This document shows positions 31,020 through 43,018 of a stretch of DNA of 64,000 nucleotides, in pieces. The first letter of the stretch is position 1. Each line of letters opens with the position of its first letter. This DNA comes from Ulva prolifera. Taxonomy: Eukaryota > Chlorophyta > Ulvophyceae > Ulvales > Ulvaceae. The stretch covers positions 3,731,999 through 3,795,998 of the forward strand of contig CM041197.1 in the NCBI GenBank assembly GCA_023078555.1, read 5' to 3'. Under the pieces are notes generated by a model. It worked only from the letters and a program-made list of their open reading frames with translations, was not told where the DNA came from and made no database searches. A program made the translations under genes and the position numbers.

Positions 31020-34000
31020 CTACAGAGCCTCTACTACCGGGGCGGCCCCCGCCATGTTGGGGTCTTGATTCTCTTGTATGTCAGGGATGGCGTGATCGTC
31101 AAAGTCTTCGTCCGATGAGTCTACAGTGCCCTGCACACACAGGCTCGTCATCAATCCAATCATCTCAAGCTCAAAGTTGTTAGCTATGTGCGGACAAACA
31201 ACAACAAATTGCATACTCATTCATAGTGGCAGTGCAAGTGGCAGCGGTAGAGCTACACAACACGTTCGGCTCATCAAGTGCACATGCTACAGGATGCACA
31301 TATATGCATTGCAAGATCATCGCAAGCAGGCATGCCACACCATCGATGTAAATGACTTCTGTGGCCCCATTGGTTGCGACGGGCCGCGCCGCTTTCCCCT
31401 GCCCTCCGGAACAATCAATTGCACCTTCTTCAACATCTGCACACATTGCTGCTTGAGGCACGCCATGTTGCCGTCTTGAAAGACTATCATGTAATGCATG
31501 TATTATCATGCGCATAACAGCATATCAACTCTGAACGAGCCTAACGCCCGAATCTTACAATAACATTATTAAAAATGTATATGTGGTCATCAGAGGGTAC
31601 ATTTTGCCGTCACATAGCAATCTAAGGAGGCGATGAATGATTCAATAATGATGTTCCGGCACACATGTGACCATGTTCAACCTTAAAGCAAATATCACAC
31701 CTGAGGGATAAGGATTTCTGCGGTGTAAGCCTCTGCGAAAGGTGACATGCCAAAAGCCGACGGGGCTGTGGCAGCATTAACATTTTCATGCGCCGCAGCG
31801 GGTGGCCCCAAATCTTTGAAGGCAGCTCCGACCATCGGCTCGAGGTACTGCACGTACTTGGCCCTCGCAACCGGTTGGCCGGGCTCAGCGTCGTCCTCAG
31901 TGGCACCTGTCTGCCCACCTTGATCATCGCCGGCACCCTCAATTGGGTCACGCTCAATGAAGATGACGACTTTACCACCTTCATCCCCAATCCTTCCAAC
32001 TTTGGGCCGGGCTGCCTGCAAAGAATCAGAGCACATGTCCACCAGTCCGCACCGGATAGTGTGGAGTCAATGTCACGTTCATGTGCAATTGAGCATGATA
32101 CCATTGACACGCCTGGCAGTTTATGACAATGACTACCTACCAAACTAGCACACACAACACACATATTTTGTGCATGACAGTAGACTAGGTGATGGCTTGA
32201 ACATAACAACATCTGTGCTTTTTTGTACGCTCAAGTTCATCCTTGTCGGGCAGATAGAGTGCACATAACAGATCGTACTTTGTAGAAGAGACATGTAAAT
32301 TCATGGCATGTCTCCGACGGCCTGAGCTCCGTGGATCGGGCGGAATGCCGGGCACCCCACTCCGCATCGGTGCGAGACTGTAGCAAGCCCTTGGATGGCT
32401 GCCGGGGACCAAACCGTACCACCGGCTGCGCCGCTTCGTAGTTGTAGATGGTGTTATTGGCCACTAGCGCCCTCCCATCACTCATGGGGGCGCATGTGGT
32501 AGAGGTCCTGTACGTTGCATTCACATTATTGTGACAATTCCATGCAACAGTTGCGTGTCACTTCAGCCATGCCTAAATGACAATAAGTGTGACATTCATA
32601 AACACAACTCACGACAACATATCATGTCCAAGTGGCATGCATCATTTGTGTTAGTTGCTTCAACGACATGATCATTCTCAGAATCACATGAAATTGTTTC
32701 AAACATGCGCATCGGGAGTCGAAACCCAAGCTTGTCTAGACAACGATACCATACCATTTCTTCGAGTCCCTGTTGTCTTCGGCCACGAATGAGTCGACAG
32801 CATCCTTCAACAAGACTAGGTTATCAGGGACTACGCGCAGATCCTCGGCTGTCTTCATCAAACATTTTAAAAAGTCTATTCTGATGAGTGTGCGATTGTC
32901 GTACACTTTGCAGTGTATTGACTGTCGATTCTCTGCAGAGCCGGGGGGGGCATGGCTCACCACCGCCAGTTTCTGGAATAGTTCCCCCCAAATGCAGACC
33001 CGTTGCAAAAGCTCCTCTTGGTCTGCAAAGAGTGCAACATAGCCCTGCATTTCGGATGTTTACATCAACGCACACACACGCAGACGCACAAACACGAACG
33101 CACACAGACACAGAGACACAGCGACAGAGAGACACAGAGACATCAAGACACAGAGACACAGAGGGAGACACCGAGATACAGAGACACAGAGACACAGAGA
33201 CACAGAGACACAGAGACACAGAGACACAGATACACAGATACACAGAGACACAGAGACATAGAGACCAAGAGAGACAGAGACACAGAGACACAGAGACACA
33301 TAGGCACAGAGACACACACCACATCATAGCACACCAGCAGAGCACACACGTGTGCACACAGCAGGGACACAGCGACACAGAGACACAGAGACACAGCGAC
33401 ACAGAGACACCGAGACACAGAGACACAGAGACACCGAGATACAGAGACACAGAGACACAGAGACACCGAGATACAGAGACACAGAGACACAGAGACACAG
33501 AGACACAGAGACACAGAGACACAGAGACACAGAGACACAGAGACACAGAGACACAGAGACACAGAGACACAGAGACACAGATACACAGAGACACAGATAC
33601 ACAGATACACAGAGACACAGAGACACAGAGACACAGAGACACAGAGACACAGTGACACAGTGACACAGAGAGAGACACAGAGAGAGACACAGAGAGAGAC
33701 ACAGAGAGACAGAGACACAGAGACACAGAGACATCGAGGCACAGAGACACAGAGACACAGAGGCAGAGACACAGAGACACCGATACACAGAGACACACAC
33801 CACGTCATAGCACACAAGCAGAGCACACACGTGTGCACACAGCAGGGACACACGGGATCTTGCTTGCGTGATGCCCTCTTGACGCGACGCGCTTGGAAGA
33901 AGAAGCTTGACAACATCTGAAGGAACGCCGCTGCCTTCCTGTGGATGATGATTCCTCTAAGTTGATCTTCGGGATCATCCAGGAACTCCGCCATGTGGTC

Positions 34001-34742
34001 TTCCGTCGTGTTGTCTTTGTGTTTGTCGTCCGGGTGATCCCGGCAGTGCTTCCACAGAAGGTGGAAGAGGACACCATCCTCTTCTTGCCAGTGGCCGTCC
34101 TCATCCGAGGTTGAGCTCACTCGGACTCGGACTTTGGTCTTGAGCACAGGCCGGAGTTCCTGCAACGGAACCGTGCCTCGCGCAAGCAATGTCGGACAGC
34201 CATGGCTGTCACCTTCGATGGCTCCGCCGGCCAACTTATTCTCGTGCACAGTGGTAACGTATACAACCGAACGTTTTTAGCACACAAGCTTTCAAGGTTA
34301 CGTGATCTACATCGACTAGCCGTACCAGCTACAGGAACGTGGATGAGGATCATCGATCACCAAGGCAATACGAGCAATCTTATGCAGTTTCTTCACACGC
34401 AGTCAGATATTATCACGCAGTCGTGCTTGTGGTATGCAGTAGCCCCGCAGCCGGCCGTTCACAACTCAAGTAGCACTCACACATGTGGACGCCCATATCT
34501 ACACTGACAGCTGACCGCTTCTTTAGACACATCAGATGGTGCTGAATTCCCAGTCGCAGCCACTGTACTGCTGCAGATTCAATCGCATCCGCTGAGGGTA
34601 TTTTCGAGCAGCTCACCTTCACCGCTGCCACCAGCCACCCGGGGATACGTGGCATCGACAGGCGCAGTACCGTCACCCACAAGTCTCTTCTGATGGACGC
34701 AACGATGGCCGCCTTGTTGCTGGGGCCTGGAGATCGAGGCAT
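31020..34742 (-). CDS. Multi-exon gene of unknown function with a microsatellite intron
   Basis: Exon 1 starts at an ATG at 34742 (MPRSPGPSNKAAIVASIRRD) and ends near 34677. It joins in phase to an exon starting at 34159 (ELRPVLKTKVRVRVSS), which contains HLLWKHCRDHPDDKHKDN and ends near 33860, just before the GACACA microsatellite. Further likely exons are 33030-32740 (DQEELLQRVCIWGELFQKLA; FLKCLMKTAEDLRVVPDN), 32510-32290 (MSDGRALVANNTIYNYEA), about 32000-31700 (after CAG: ARPKVGRIGDEGGKVVIFIE), a short basic one near 31480-31360 (CLKQQCVQMLKKVQLIVPEG), and a last acidic exon 31130-31020 (SSDEDFDDHAIPDIQE). I do not recognise the product. Mixed charged segments and an acidic tail suggest a nuclear or regulatory protein, but this is a guess. 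Intermediate exon borders are approximate. Confidence 0.45.
33060..33850. repeat. GACACA microsatellite with a duplicated non-repetitive insert
   Basis: About 790 bp of imperfect GACACA hexamers. Two nearly identical 60-bp non-repeat stretches (ACATCATAGCACACCAGCAG / ACGTCATAGCACACAAGCAG, then CACACACGTGTGCACACAGC) interrupt it near 33310-33370 and end it near 33790-33850, so a large unit was duplicated. Long open frames on both strands here (CLCVSVSL and RHRDTETQ types) are products of the repeat, not genes. Confidence 0.95.
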
Positions 34743-36527
34743 GGCGGTGTTGCTGGACAGTGTTAACAAGAGAGTTCTTAAGCAGTGAATCACAGAACAT
34801 GCACGAGTATATGTGACGTCCACCAGCGACAGTTAAACAAATATGAAGGTGTAATACATGTCCCTCGGCGGGAGTGGCATCCTATAGCCCTGCCGACAGT
34901 CGCGCGGGTTGCTGCGGGGCTGGCTGCACGCGCGCATTTCGAAAAGTGTTGGACCTATCGCGGGTGTGCCGACCTATCCCGGGATGCGTGCTGTCGTGAG
35001 CACAATGGCGCGGTCCTGTGACGCCCGTATCGATCCAGCAGTCAAGGACGTCTGTTGACAAGATCCTACACCCTCTCTCTCACCAAGTTAGCGATACTTT
35101 GGGTCAGTTTGCTCGCCTGATTTGTGCAGCCGCAACCATGGTGCGCGGCACTGGCCGGCGTGGAGCTCCGGAATCCGGTCATAGACTGTCCCCACGCCGC
35201 TCGCCAACGACGTGTGATGTGTTTGGCCTGCTGCCGTCACTATGCGAGCACGAGCTTGTTCCAGGCACCGCATGGCGAGTCGGTTCCCATTGGCGACCGT
35301 TCCCGGCAAACTGGATACATCGATGTTCACAACCTCTACGTGCATGCACATAGCTATGTGTGGCACATGCCACCGGGGCGAACGCATGTGGCTGAAATTC
35401 AGCCGCTGAATTGTCGTCGCTCTGCGCGCAGCTTCTCGCCCAGCCTCCGGTCCGACCAAAACATGCAGTTACAGCGGCTGGCCACGGCAGATTCAACGAG
35501 GCCCTGCTTCGCACAGCTACTAGTATGCGATGTCGCACATATCACTCCGAGATTCGGTTTCAGTGTTTGTTTTCTCCCATTCACTCTTTTGTAACTACTC
35601 CGAGTCCAGACCACCACCTATCACTATCACAGCGACTTTGGTCACTGTCCCAACAAGCATGGCGCTTGTTTTATATCGGAGCAAGACAAGTGTTCATGGG
35701 GTGTCTGGTAGCCTGATAGTTAGCCAGCCATCGCCCGCACACACCTTGTCGCCTGAGCTTTGAAGCCCCTATCGGGGAGGGCCTCGCACGTGCCACACGT
35801 GCAGCCGGGCACGCAAGTGCTATGGCCAGAGCACTGGTCACCACAGCCTGCATCGACACGCATGCCGTGTCGCCACGCTGGCCTCCCAAAATCAGCTGAC
35901 ACGCGCAACAGCCCGCATGATAAACTGCCTTCTGTCGTGCCAGGGCTAAAAAAGTTTGTTGGTGCGCATTGCATGCGTACGGTACCGCCGGTGGTGTACC
36001 GGCTGTACACGTGACCATCAATTGCGATAAGGCATGAACGTGCATGCAGCTCACAGTGAGGTGTGTTGCGGAGTCCACTCTCTTCTGATCAAACGTCCAT
36101 AAGGCATGATTACTGAACACGGTCAAAACCCCGTGCTGTGACAGCCTGAAAGGCTTACCGGAGTCCATGTAGAAGGCCTTGGCCAGATGTGATCGTCTGC
36201 AGATAGCTACAATGGCACAACGGGTGCTGAAACACCTGCACTACCTGTTTCAGAGTCGTCATATCTTAGCGCATCCTCTGTGAATGATGTCAGTGATTCG
36301 TACGCTCACACAGGAGTATGGTGTTTATTCTACAGCACCCATGCTCCATTCACTTCACTACTGCATCAGCTTGCTATCAGAGGCTGCAGCTAGCCAATGG
36401 CCAACCGGAATACAATTGTATTCTCAGCTTGCAAGCAAAAACACGACACGCCCATCTGCTGCCCTCGCAAGTGTTATCAAGTCAATGTTGCTCACCAGTC
36501 CAGGTCCAATGACTCTAGTGAGACAGT
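34743..36527. other. Stretch without a recognised gene
   Basis: It contains one LINE tail (35549-35593). A minus-strand open frame at 35088-35459 (VVNIDVSSLPGTVANGNRLA) has plausible composition but no recognisable family or splice context. Confidence 0.4.
35549..35593 (+). repeat. Isolated LINE 3' tail, short
   Basis: It reads GAGATTCGGTTTCAGTG, then TTTTCTCCCATTCAC and a terminal TCTTTTGTAA, matching the last 45 bp of the LINE tail. Confidence 0.8.
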
Positions 36528-39420
36528 GAATGCTTCCACTGAGACTCTGACATTTCCAGCAACACGGTGACTGCTGCTGCAGCCATGATCATTGACTATT
36601 TATCGATGCTGCTGGCGACTCTGACAATTCCAGCAACACTGTAGCTGCTTCTGCAGCCATGATCATTGAAATATTTTTCAATGCTGCTCGCGACTCTGAC
36701 AATTCCAGCAACACTGTAGCTGCTTCTGCAGCCATGATCATTGAATGTTTTTCAATGCTACTCGCGACTCTGACAATTCCAGCAATACAGTAGCTGCTTC
36801 TGCAGCCATGATCATTGAATGTTTTTCAATGCTGCTGGCGACTCTGACAATTCCAGCAACACAGTAGCTGCTGTTGCAGCCATGATCATTGAATATTTCT
36901 ATATGCTGCTCGCGACTCTGACAATTCCAGCAACACAGTAGCTGCTTCTGCAGCCATGATCATTGACTATTTATCGATGCTGCTGGCGACTCTGACATTT
37001 CCCGCAATACAGTAGCTGCTTCTGCAGCCATGATCATTGAATGTTTTTCAATGCTGCTCGCGACTCTGACATTTCCAGCAACACAGTAACTGCTGCTGCA
37101 GCCATGATCATTGAATATTTTTCAATGCTGCTCGCGACTCTGACAATTCCAGCAATACAGTAGCTGCTTCTGCAGCCATGATCATTGAATGTTTTTCAAT
37201 GCTGCTCGCGACTCTGACAATTCCAGCAATACAGTAGCTGCTTCTGCAGCCATGATCATTGAATATTTTTCAATGCTGCTGGCGACTCTGACAATTCCAG
37301 AAACACTGTAGCTACTTCTGCAGCCATGATCATTGAATATTTCAATATGCTGCTCGCGACTCTGACAATTCCAGCAACACAGTAGCTGCTGCTGCAGCCA
37401 TGATCATTGACTATTTATCGATGCTGCTGGCGACTCTGACATTTCCCGCAATACAGTAGCTGCTTCTGCAGCCATGATCATTGAATGTTTTTCAATGCTG
37501 CTCGCGACTCTGACATTTCCAGCAACACAGTAACTGCTGCTGCAGCCATGATCATTGAATATTTTTCAATGCTGCTCGCGACTCTGACAATTCCAGAAAC
37601 ACTGTAGCTGCTTCTGCAGCCATGATCATTGAATATTTTTCAATGCTGCTCGCGACTCTGACATTTCCAGCAACACAGTAACTGCTGCTGCAGCCATGAT
37701 CATTGAATATTTTTCAATGCTGCTCGCGACTCTGACAATTCCAGCAATACAGTAGCTGCTTCTGCAGCCATGATCATTGAATGTTTTTCAATGCTGCTCG
37801 CGACTCTGACAATTCCAGCAATACAGTAGCTGCTTCTGCAGCCATGATCATTGAATATTTTTCAATGCTGCTGGCGACTCTGACAATTCCAGAAACACTG
37901 TAGCTACTTCTGCAGCCATGATCATTGAATATTTCAATATGCTGCTCGCGACTCTGACAATTCCAGCAACACAGTAGCTGCTGCTGCAGCCATGATCATT
38001 GAATATTTCTATATGCTGCTCGCGACTCTGACAATTCCAGCAACACAGTAGCTGCTTCTGCAGCCATGATCATTGACTATTTATCGATGCTGCTGGCGAC
38101 TCTGACATTTCCCGCAATACAGTAGCTGCTTCTGCAGCCATGATCATTGAATGTTTTTCAATGCTGCTCGCGACTCTGACATTTCCAGCAACACAGTAAC
38201 TGCTGCTGCAGCCATGATCATTGAATATTTTTCAATGCTGCTCGCGACTCTGACAGTTCCAGAAACACTGTAGCTGCTTCTGCAGCCATGATCATTTAAT
38301 GTTTTTCAATGCTGCTGGCGACTCTGACAATTCCAGAAACACTGTAGCTACTTCTGCAGCCATGATCATTGAATGTTTTTCAATGCTGCTCGGACTCTGA
38401 CAATTCCAGCAATACAGTAGCTGCTTCTGCAGCCATGATCATTGAATATTTTTCAACGCTGCTCGCGACTCTGACAATTCCAGAAACACTGTAGCTGCTG
38501 CTGCAGCCATGATCATTGACTATTTATCGATGCTGCTGGCGACTCTGACAATTCCAGCAACACTGTAGCTGCTTCTGCAGCCATGATCATTGAAATATTT
38601 TTCAATGCTGCTCGCGACTCTGACAATTCCAGCAACACTGTAGCTGCTTCTGCAGCCATGATCATTGAATGTTTTTCAATGCTACTCGCGACTCTGACAA
38701 TTCCAGCAATACAGTAGCTGCTTCTGCAGCCATGATCATTGAATGTTTTTCAATGCTGCTGGCGACTCTGACAATTCCAGCAACAATGTAGCTGCTGCTG
38801 CAGCCATGATCATTGACTATTTATCGATGCTGCTCGCGACTCTGACATTTCCAGCAACACTGTAGCTGCTTCTGCAGCCATGATCATTGAATGTTTTTCA
38901 ATGCTGCTCGCGACTCTGACAATTCCAGCAATACAGTAGCTGCTTCTGCAGCCATGATCATTGAATGTTTTTCAATGCTGCTGGCGACTCTGACAATTCC
39001 AGAAACACTGTAGCTACTTCTGCAGCCATGATCATTGAATGTTTTTCAATGCTGCTGGCGACTCTGACAATTCCAGAAACACTGTAGCTACTTCTGCAGC
39101 CATGATCATTGAATATTTCTATATGCTGCTCGCGACTCTGACAATTCCAGCAACACAGTAGCTGCTGCTGCAGCCATGATCATTGAATATTTCTATATGC
39201 TGCTCGCGACTCTGACTATTCCAGCAACACAGTAGCTGCTGTTGCATCCATGATCATTGAATATTTCTATATGCTGCTCGCGACTCTGACAATTCCAGCA
39301 ACACAGTGGCTGCCTCTGCAGCTATGATCATTGACAATTTTTAATGCTGCTCGCGACTATGACAATCTGTTGCTGTTCAGTCAGATAATTGCAGTGACGC
39401 AATGGCTGCTGCTGCAACCT
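36528..39420. repeat. 74-bp minisatellite, about 39 copies, with higher-order repeats
   Basis: The unit includes GCAGCCATGATCATTGA, a variable AT-rich segment, ATGCTGCTCGCGACTCTGAC and TTCCAGCAACACAGTAGCTG. The variable segment keeps a small inverted repeat (TTGAA...TTCAA) in many units. Blocks of several units are repeated: a four-unit block near 36594 recurs almost exactly near 38516, and a block starting with the TTTATCGATG variant recurs near 36966, 37410 and 38072. No open frame of note crosses it, so it is non-coding. The last units (after about 39310) are degenerate. Confidence 0.97.
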
Positions 39421-39691
39421 TATGGATTGATCAATGAATACATGCACATGGCGTGGTGCTTGCCGGACTGGCCAGTCCGACGATACTAGCAACACAGTGG
39501 CTGCAACCGCTACTTTTGTGATCTATGCCATATCAGGCTGGTCACAATACTGGGCATCTCGGTGGCATCCCCGGCTGATCCCAAGACCGGAGCACTGCAG
39601 TGTGAATCACTGCTTTGACAGCAAGTGGCACCCATGCACAGACAAATGGCGGGATGAGATATATTGGTAGACTCACAAGCCTGATCGCATG

Positions 39692-42600
39692 TTACAAATA
39701 TCGAGCTTCTACTGAAGACGATTGGTTGTAACAGTTGGTGAAATACACATGCTTGTGCATGGTATGCAGTGCTCTCTGCATCCTTTTGGAGATACGCTTG
39801 CCCTTATCAATGTGACTTGGCTGCACTGGGTGCCGCCTTGGGTCACATGCCACAACTGGAACCACCGGAAGATGACTCATGTGCCGCTCAGTCTCCGGCA
39901 AGGTGATCGCGTCTGAGGACACGTTTATGGGATAAGCTGACATCACATTGTCAAACTGTAGTGCAGCGTGCTCACACCGAGTGACTGTGTTTCCCCCGTT
40001 CACTGCCCGCAAGAGGTCCGTACTGGACTTCGTCCAGACCCCAGACCCCTCCAGCGCTCGAAAGACCTTTCGCCCGAGTGCAGCTGTTGCCCACTTTGGG
40101 GTGATCTTGAACCCGACATCAGTCCCCTTGCGGACCTCGCATATTGCCAGCAACACTGACCTGTGCACTGGCAGTCCGCATAGCTCAGCACATCTACGTT
40201 TGTAAGGTTCCGGGCTGACTCGAGCTTCCACGAAGTACTTGATGTGTGCCAAACAGGGCACAGAATCAGGTTTAACCCTGCAAAACACAGAGCAGCGTAA
40301 TGGAACCGGTTGAAATGGAATATGAGGCACTGTAAAGTGCAGGCAGGTTTGGCTATGATCCCAAAGCAGGCCAGTCGTACAGTATACACATGCGCGGGTC
40401 TCAGATGCAGAGCAAGAGCTACTGGTACGCACCTGTCCGCAAACACTTCGGTATACAATCCGGACACGTCCCGCTCGCGGAGGCCACGAAACTCATTGCC
40501 CGCTGCGTAGACGTAGCCATATATACTTGCCCGCGTGAACCAGTACAGGTCATACATGGCTGCCAAGCGCCTTGGGGTGCACAAGGCATTGCTCTGGTCA
40601 AAGGTCTCTGGTAGGCCACCCTTCAAGCGCGCAGTGGATTCCCCTGCAACCCTCCAGCAATATAGTTACAGGGATGAAAATCACAGCAAGCTGTGCAGCT
40701 GATGCAGCCTATGCTCATCTGCATGCTGAAAGGTTGCCATGATTGCATGCAGCTGATTTTGAGATCAGCTCACTTCAGGCTACTCATTGGTGAGTGCTCA
40801 CCATGCAGGCTCGTGCCAGAGCCTCTGAGTATAGGGGACGTACACATAACATCCTTCCGGGGCCAATCGCCGTCGGGATTCAACGCACTCGTGGTGTACA
40901 GATGAAAGCCCAGACAATTACAAGCCTCAATGTAGAACTTGGACTGCCGAGCGTGCTGTGTCAGCCGGTGGCCCACGCCAAGCATCAGTGTCTGCTCTCG
41001 GTGAAGTGTACTTGGAGCATCATGTGCCGGCACAGGCGCATCACCTACAGCTGCATCATGCTGCTGTTGGGGGATCGGCTGGATAGCTGCAGCTGCGAGG
41101 GGCACCCTTGTGGAGGGACCAGCTGCTGCCGAAGGGGTTTGAAGAGCCTCCAAGGCCGCACTGCCCGCGTGTGTGGGATCAGACGCTGTGGACGTTGCGT
41201 TCCTCGGTGGGAGAGGCAGGCCCGGCGCGTCTACCAATGCTGCGTGCACCCACACATGCGCCATTCTGTCCACCAAGTCATTCGCAATGGCCCCTTCGGC
41301 GTTGCAGGTGCAGCGATTCCTGTAAGTGCGATGCCAACATCAGACAACAGGTGGACGGCCATCGCGTCGTGGGGAGCCCACAAACACTGCAGCGGTGGCA
41401 CTCATGCATGCTGCTCGGACACACCAGCACATGTATATACATGCCATATATGGCATGCGCATCAATGTAGAAACTCCCAAGCACGCGGCACTATTCGTCT
41501 GAGTACTGCTTTGTATAGGCATTGACGTATCTGTGGTGGATAATTGGTGAAGGGTAGAAGGTCAGACACCCTAGCTCCAAGGTAGCAACCCGAGGATGTT
41601 GGGAGCCCCATAGAGGATGGAAGAACATGTAGGCATGGCGGGATCAGAGATGGGCAGGTGCGCGCCTGATAGCTAGGCAGGCATCACAGCGGACCATGCG
41701 CTCCACCCACATGTCATTATCATCAGCTGGGTCCCCCACCAGCCGTGCAAGGTCGGCCATGTGGCCTGCCGCCTGATGAAGCTTGAAGGAAAATGAAAAC
41801 TCGTTTGGCTGGTCACGAAAGCTGTGCTCAGCCACAGCGCCGTACGCATGCATGCAGGCCTGCGCCTCCTTGAGGCGGAGGTCCCATGCACATGCAGACT
41901 GCTCGGCCCCGACCCGCGTGAGTGATATGACGCCGTGTCGGAGAAATGCCCTGCACCAGAGTACTAACTGCGGTCTACCTATAGGGGGTACGTCAGTAGC
42001 CAGATCATTACGTGCACTGCAAGCTCGGACACACAGGACAGGCGAAGAACGTGGCAAAGCCGTAGGTAGACAGCACCTCAAATTCACATGCATGGCTAGA
42101 TTCGCACCACATTACCAGCAGATTTTCTGGAACCCCGAATTCAATCATATCATGAAAGAGGTATGGCGAGATGCTCTCGAGCCATAATTGCATCTCCTCG
42201 ATGGTCATTGGCGCAAGGTGCTCCAAGAAATTCACTGCCGCGCACGAGGGCGTGGTGCGCAGGCGCATGTGCTGAAGCCTTGCCCCGAGAACATGCCTTG
42301 CGTGGACAGGGTGCTCAATGGGCATGACCTGGGCCACGGCTTCATCAGCCGCTTCCCGGTTTGACACAGCGAGCCGTGCAATCAGCAGCATCACAAAATT
42401 CTTCACGATTCCAAGGTATAAAACGTGGTAGGTTGCGAAAGGTGCATGGAAAGTTCTGCTGAAATACGGCAGGCACGCAAACACACATGTACCCTGACTT
42501 CCAATCTGTACACAAAACCGTGCTGCACTGTGGCATACGCATGGCTGGTCGGGATATGGCAGCATGTTGCAATGCATGGGCCCCAGGGGCACAGGGTTGT

Positions 42601-42974
42601 ACAGAAGCACCAACACCGTACAAGTAGGACACCTGGGCAGCTCCGGCACGAAACTTCTTCATGGCGGCCACGCGAGATCCGGCTTTTTCACATGTGGCCA
42701 AGCATTCGAAACGCAGCTTGTCGGCACGGCTGTCGCGGGCGGCCTTCTGGTGCTCCGTCATGACAGCGGTCCCCGGTCCATGCACGTGTTTCCCACACAC
42801 GTACGCGCGGACCGATTCCGCTTCGCGCTCATTGGCCGCAACAGGCGCCAACTTTGCAGATACAGCGCCTGCGGACGGTGTGCCGACGCCCGGCCCCACC
42901 GCACAAGATGGAGTTACGGTGGCCAGGCTATCAAACCCGGAGGACATCAAAAACCTGCGAGAATGCACTAGCCC

Positions 42975-43018
<44 letters not shown>

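Noticed and set aside
33060..34249. Long CLCVSVSL and RHRDTETQ open frames as proteins
   Set aside because: They are translations of the GACACA microsatellite on both strands, not conserved coding sequence.
36528..39420. Coding repeat protein in the minisatellite
   Set aside because: Stops occur in all frames and no long frame crosses the array.
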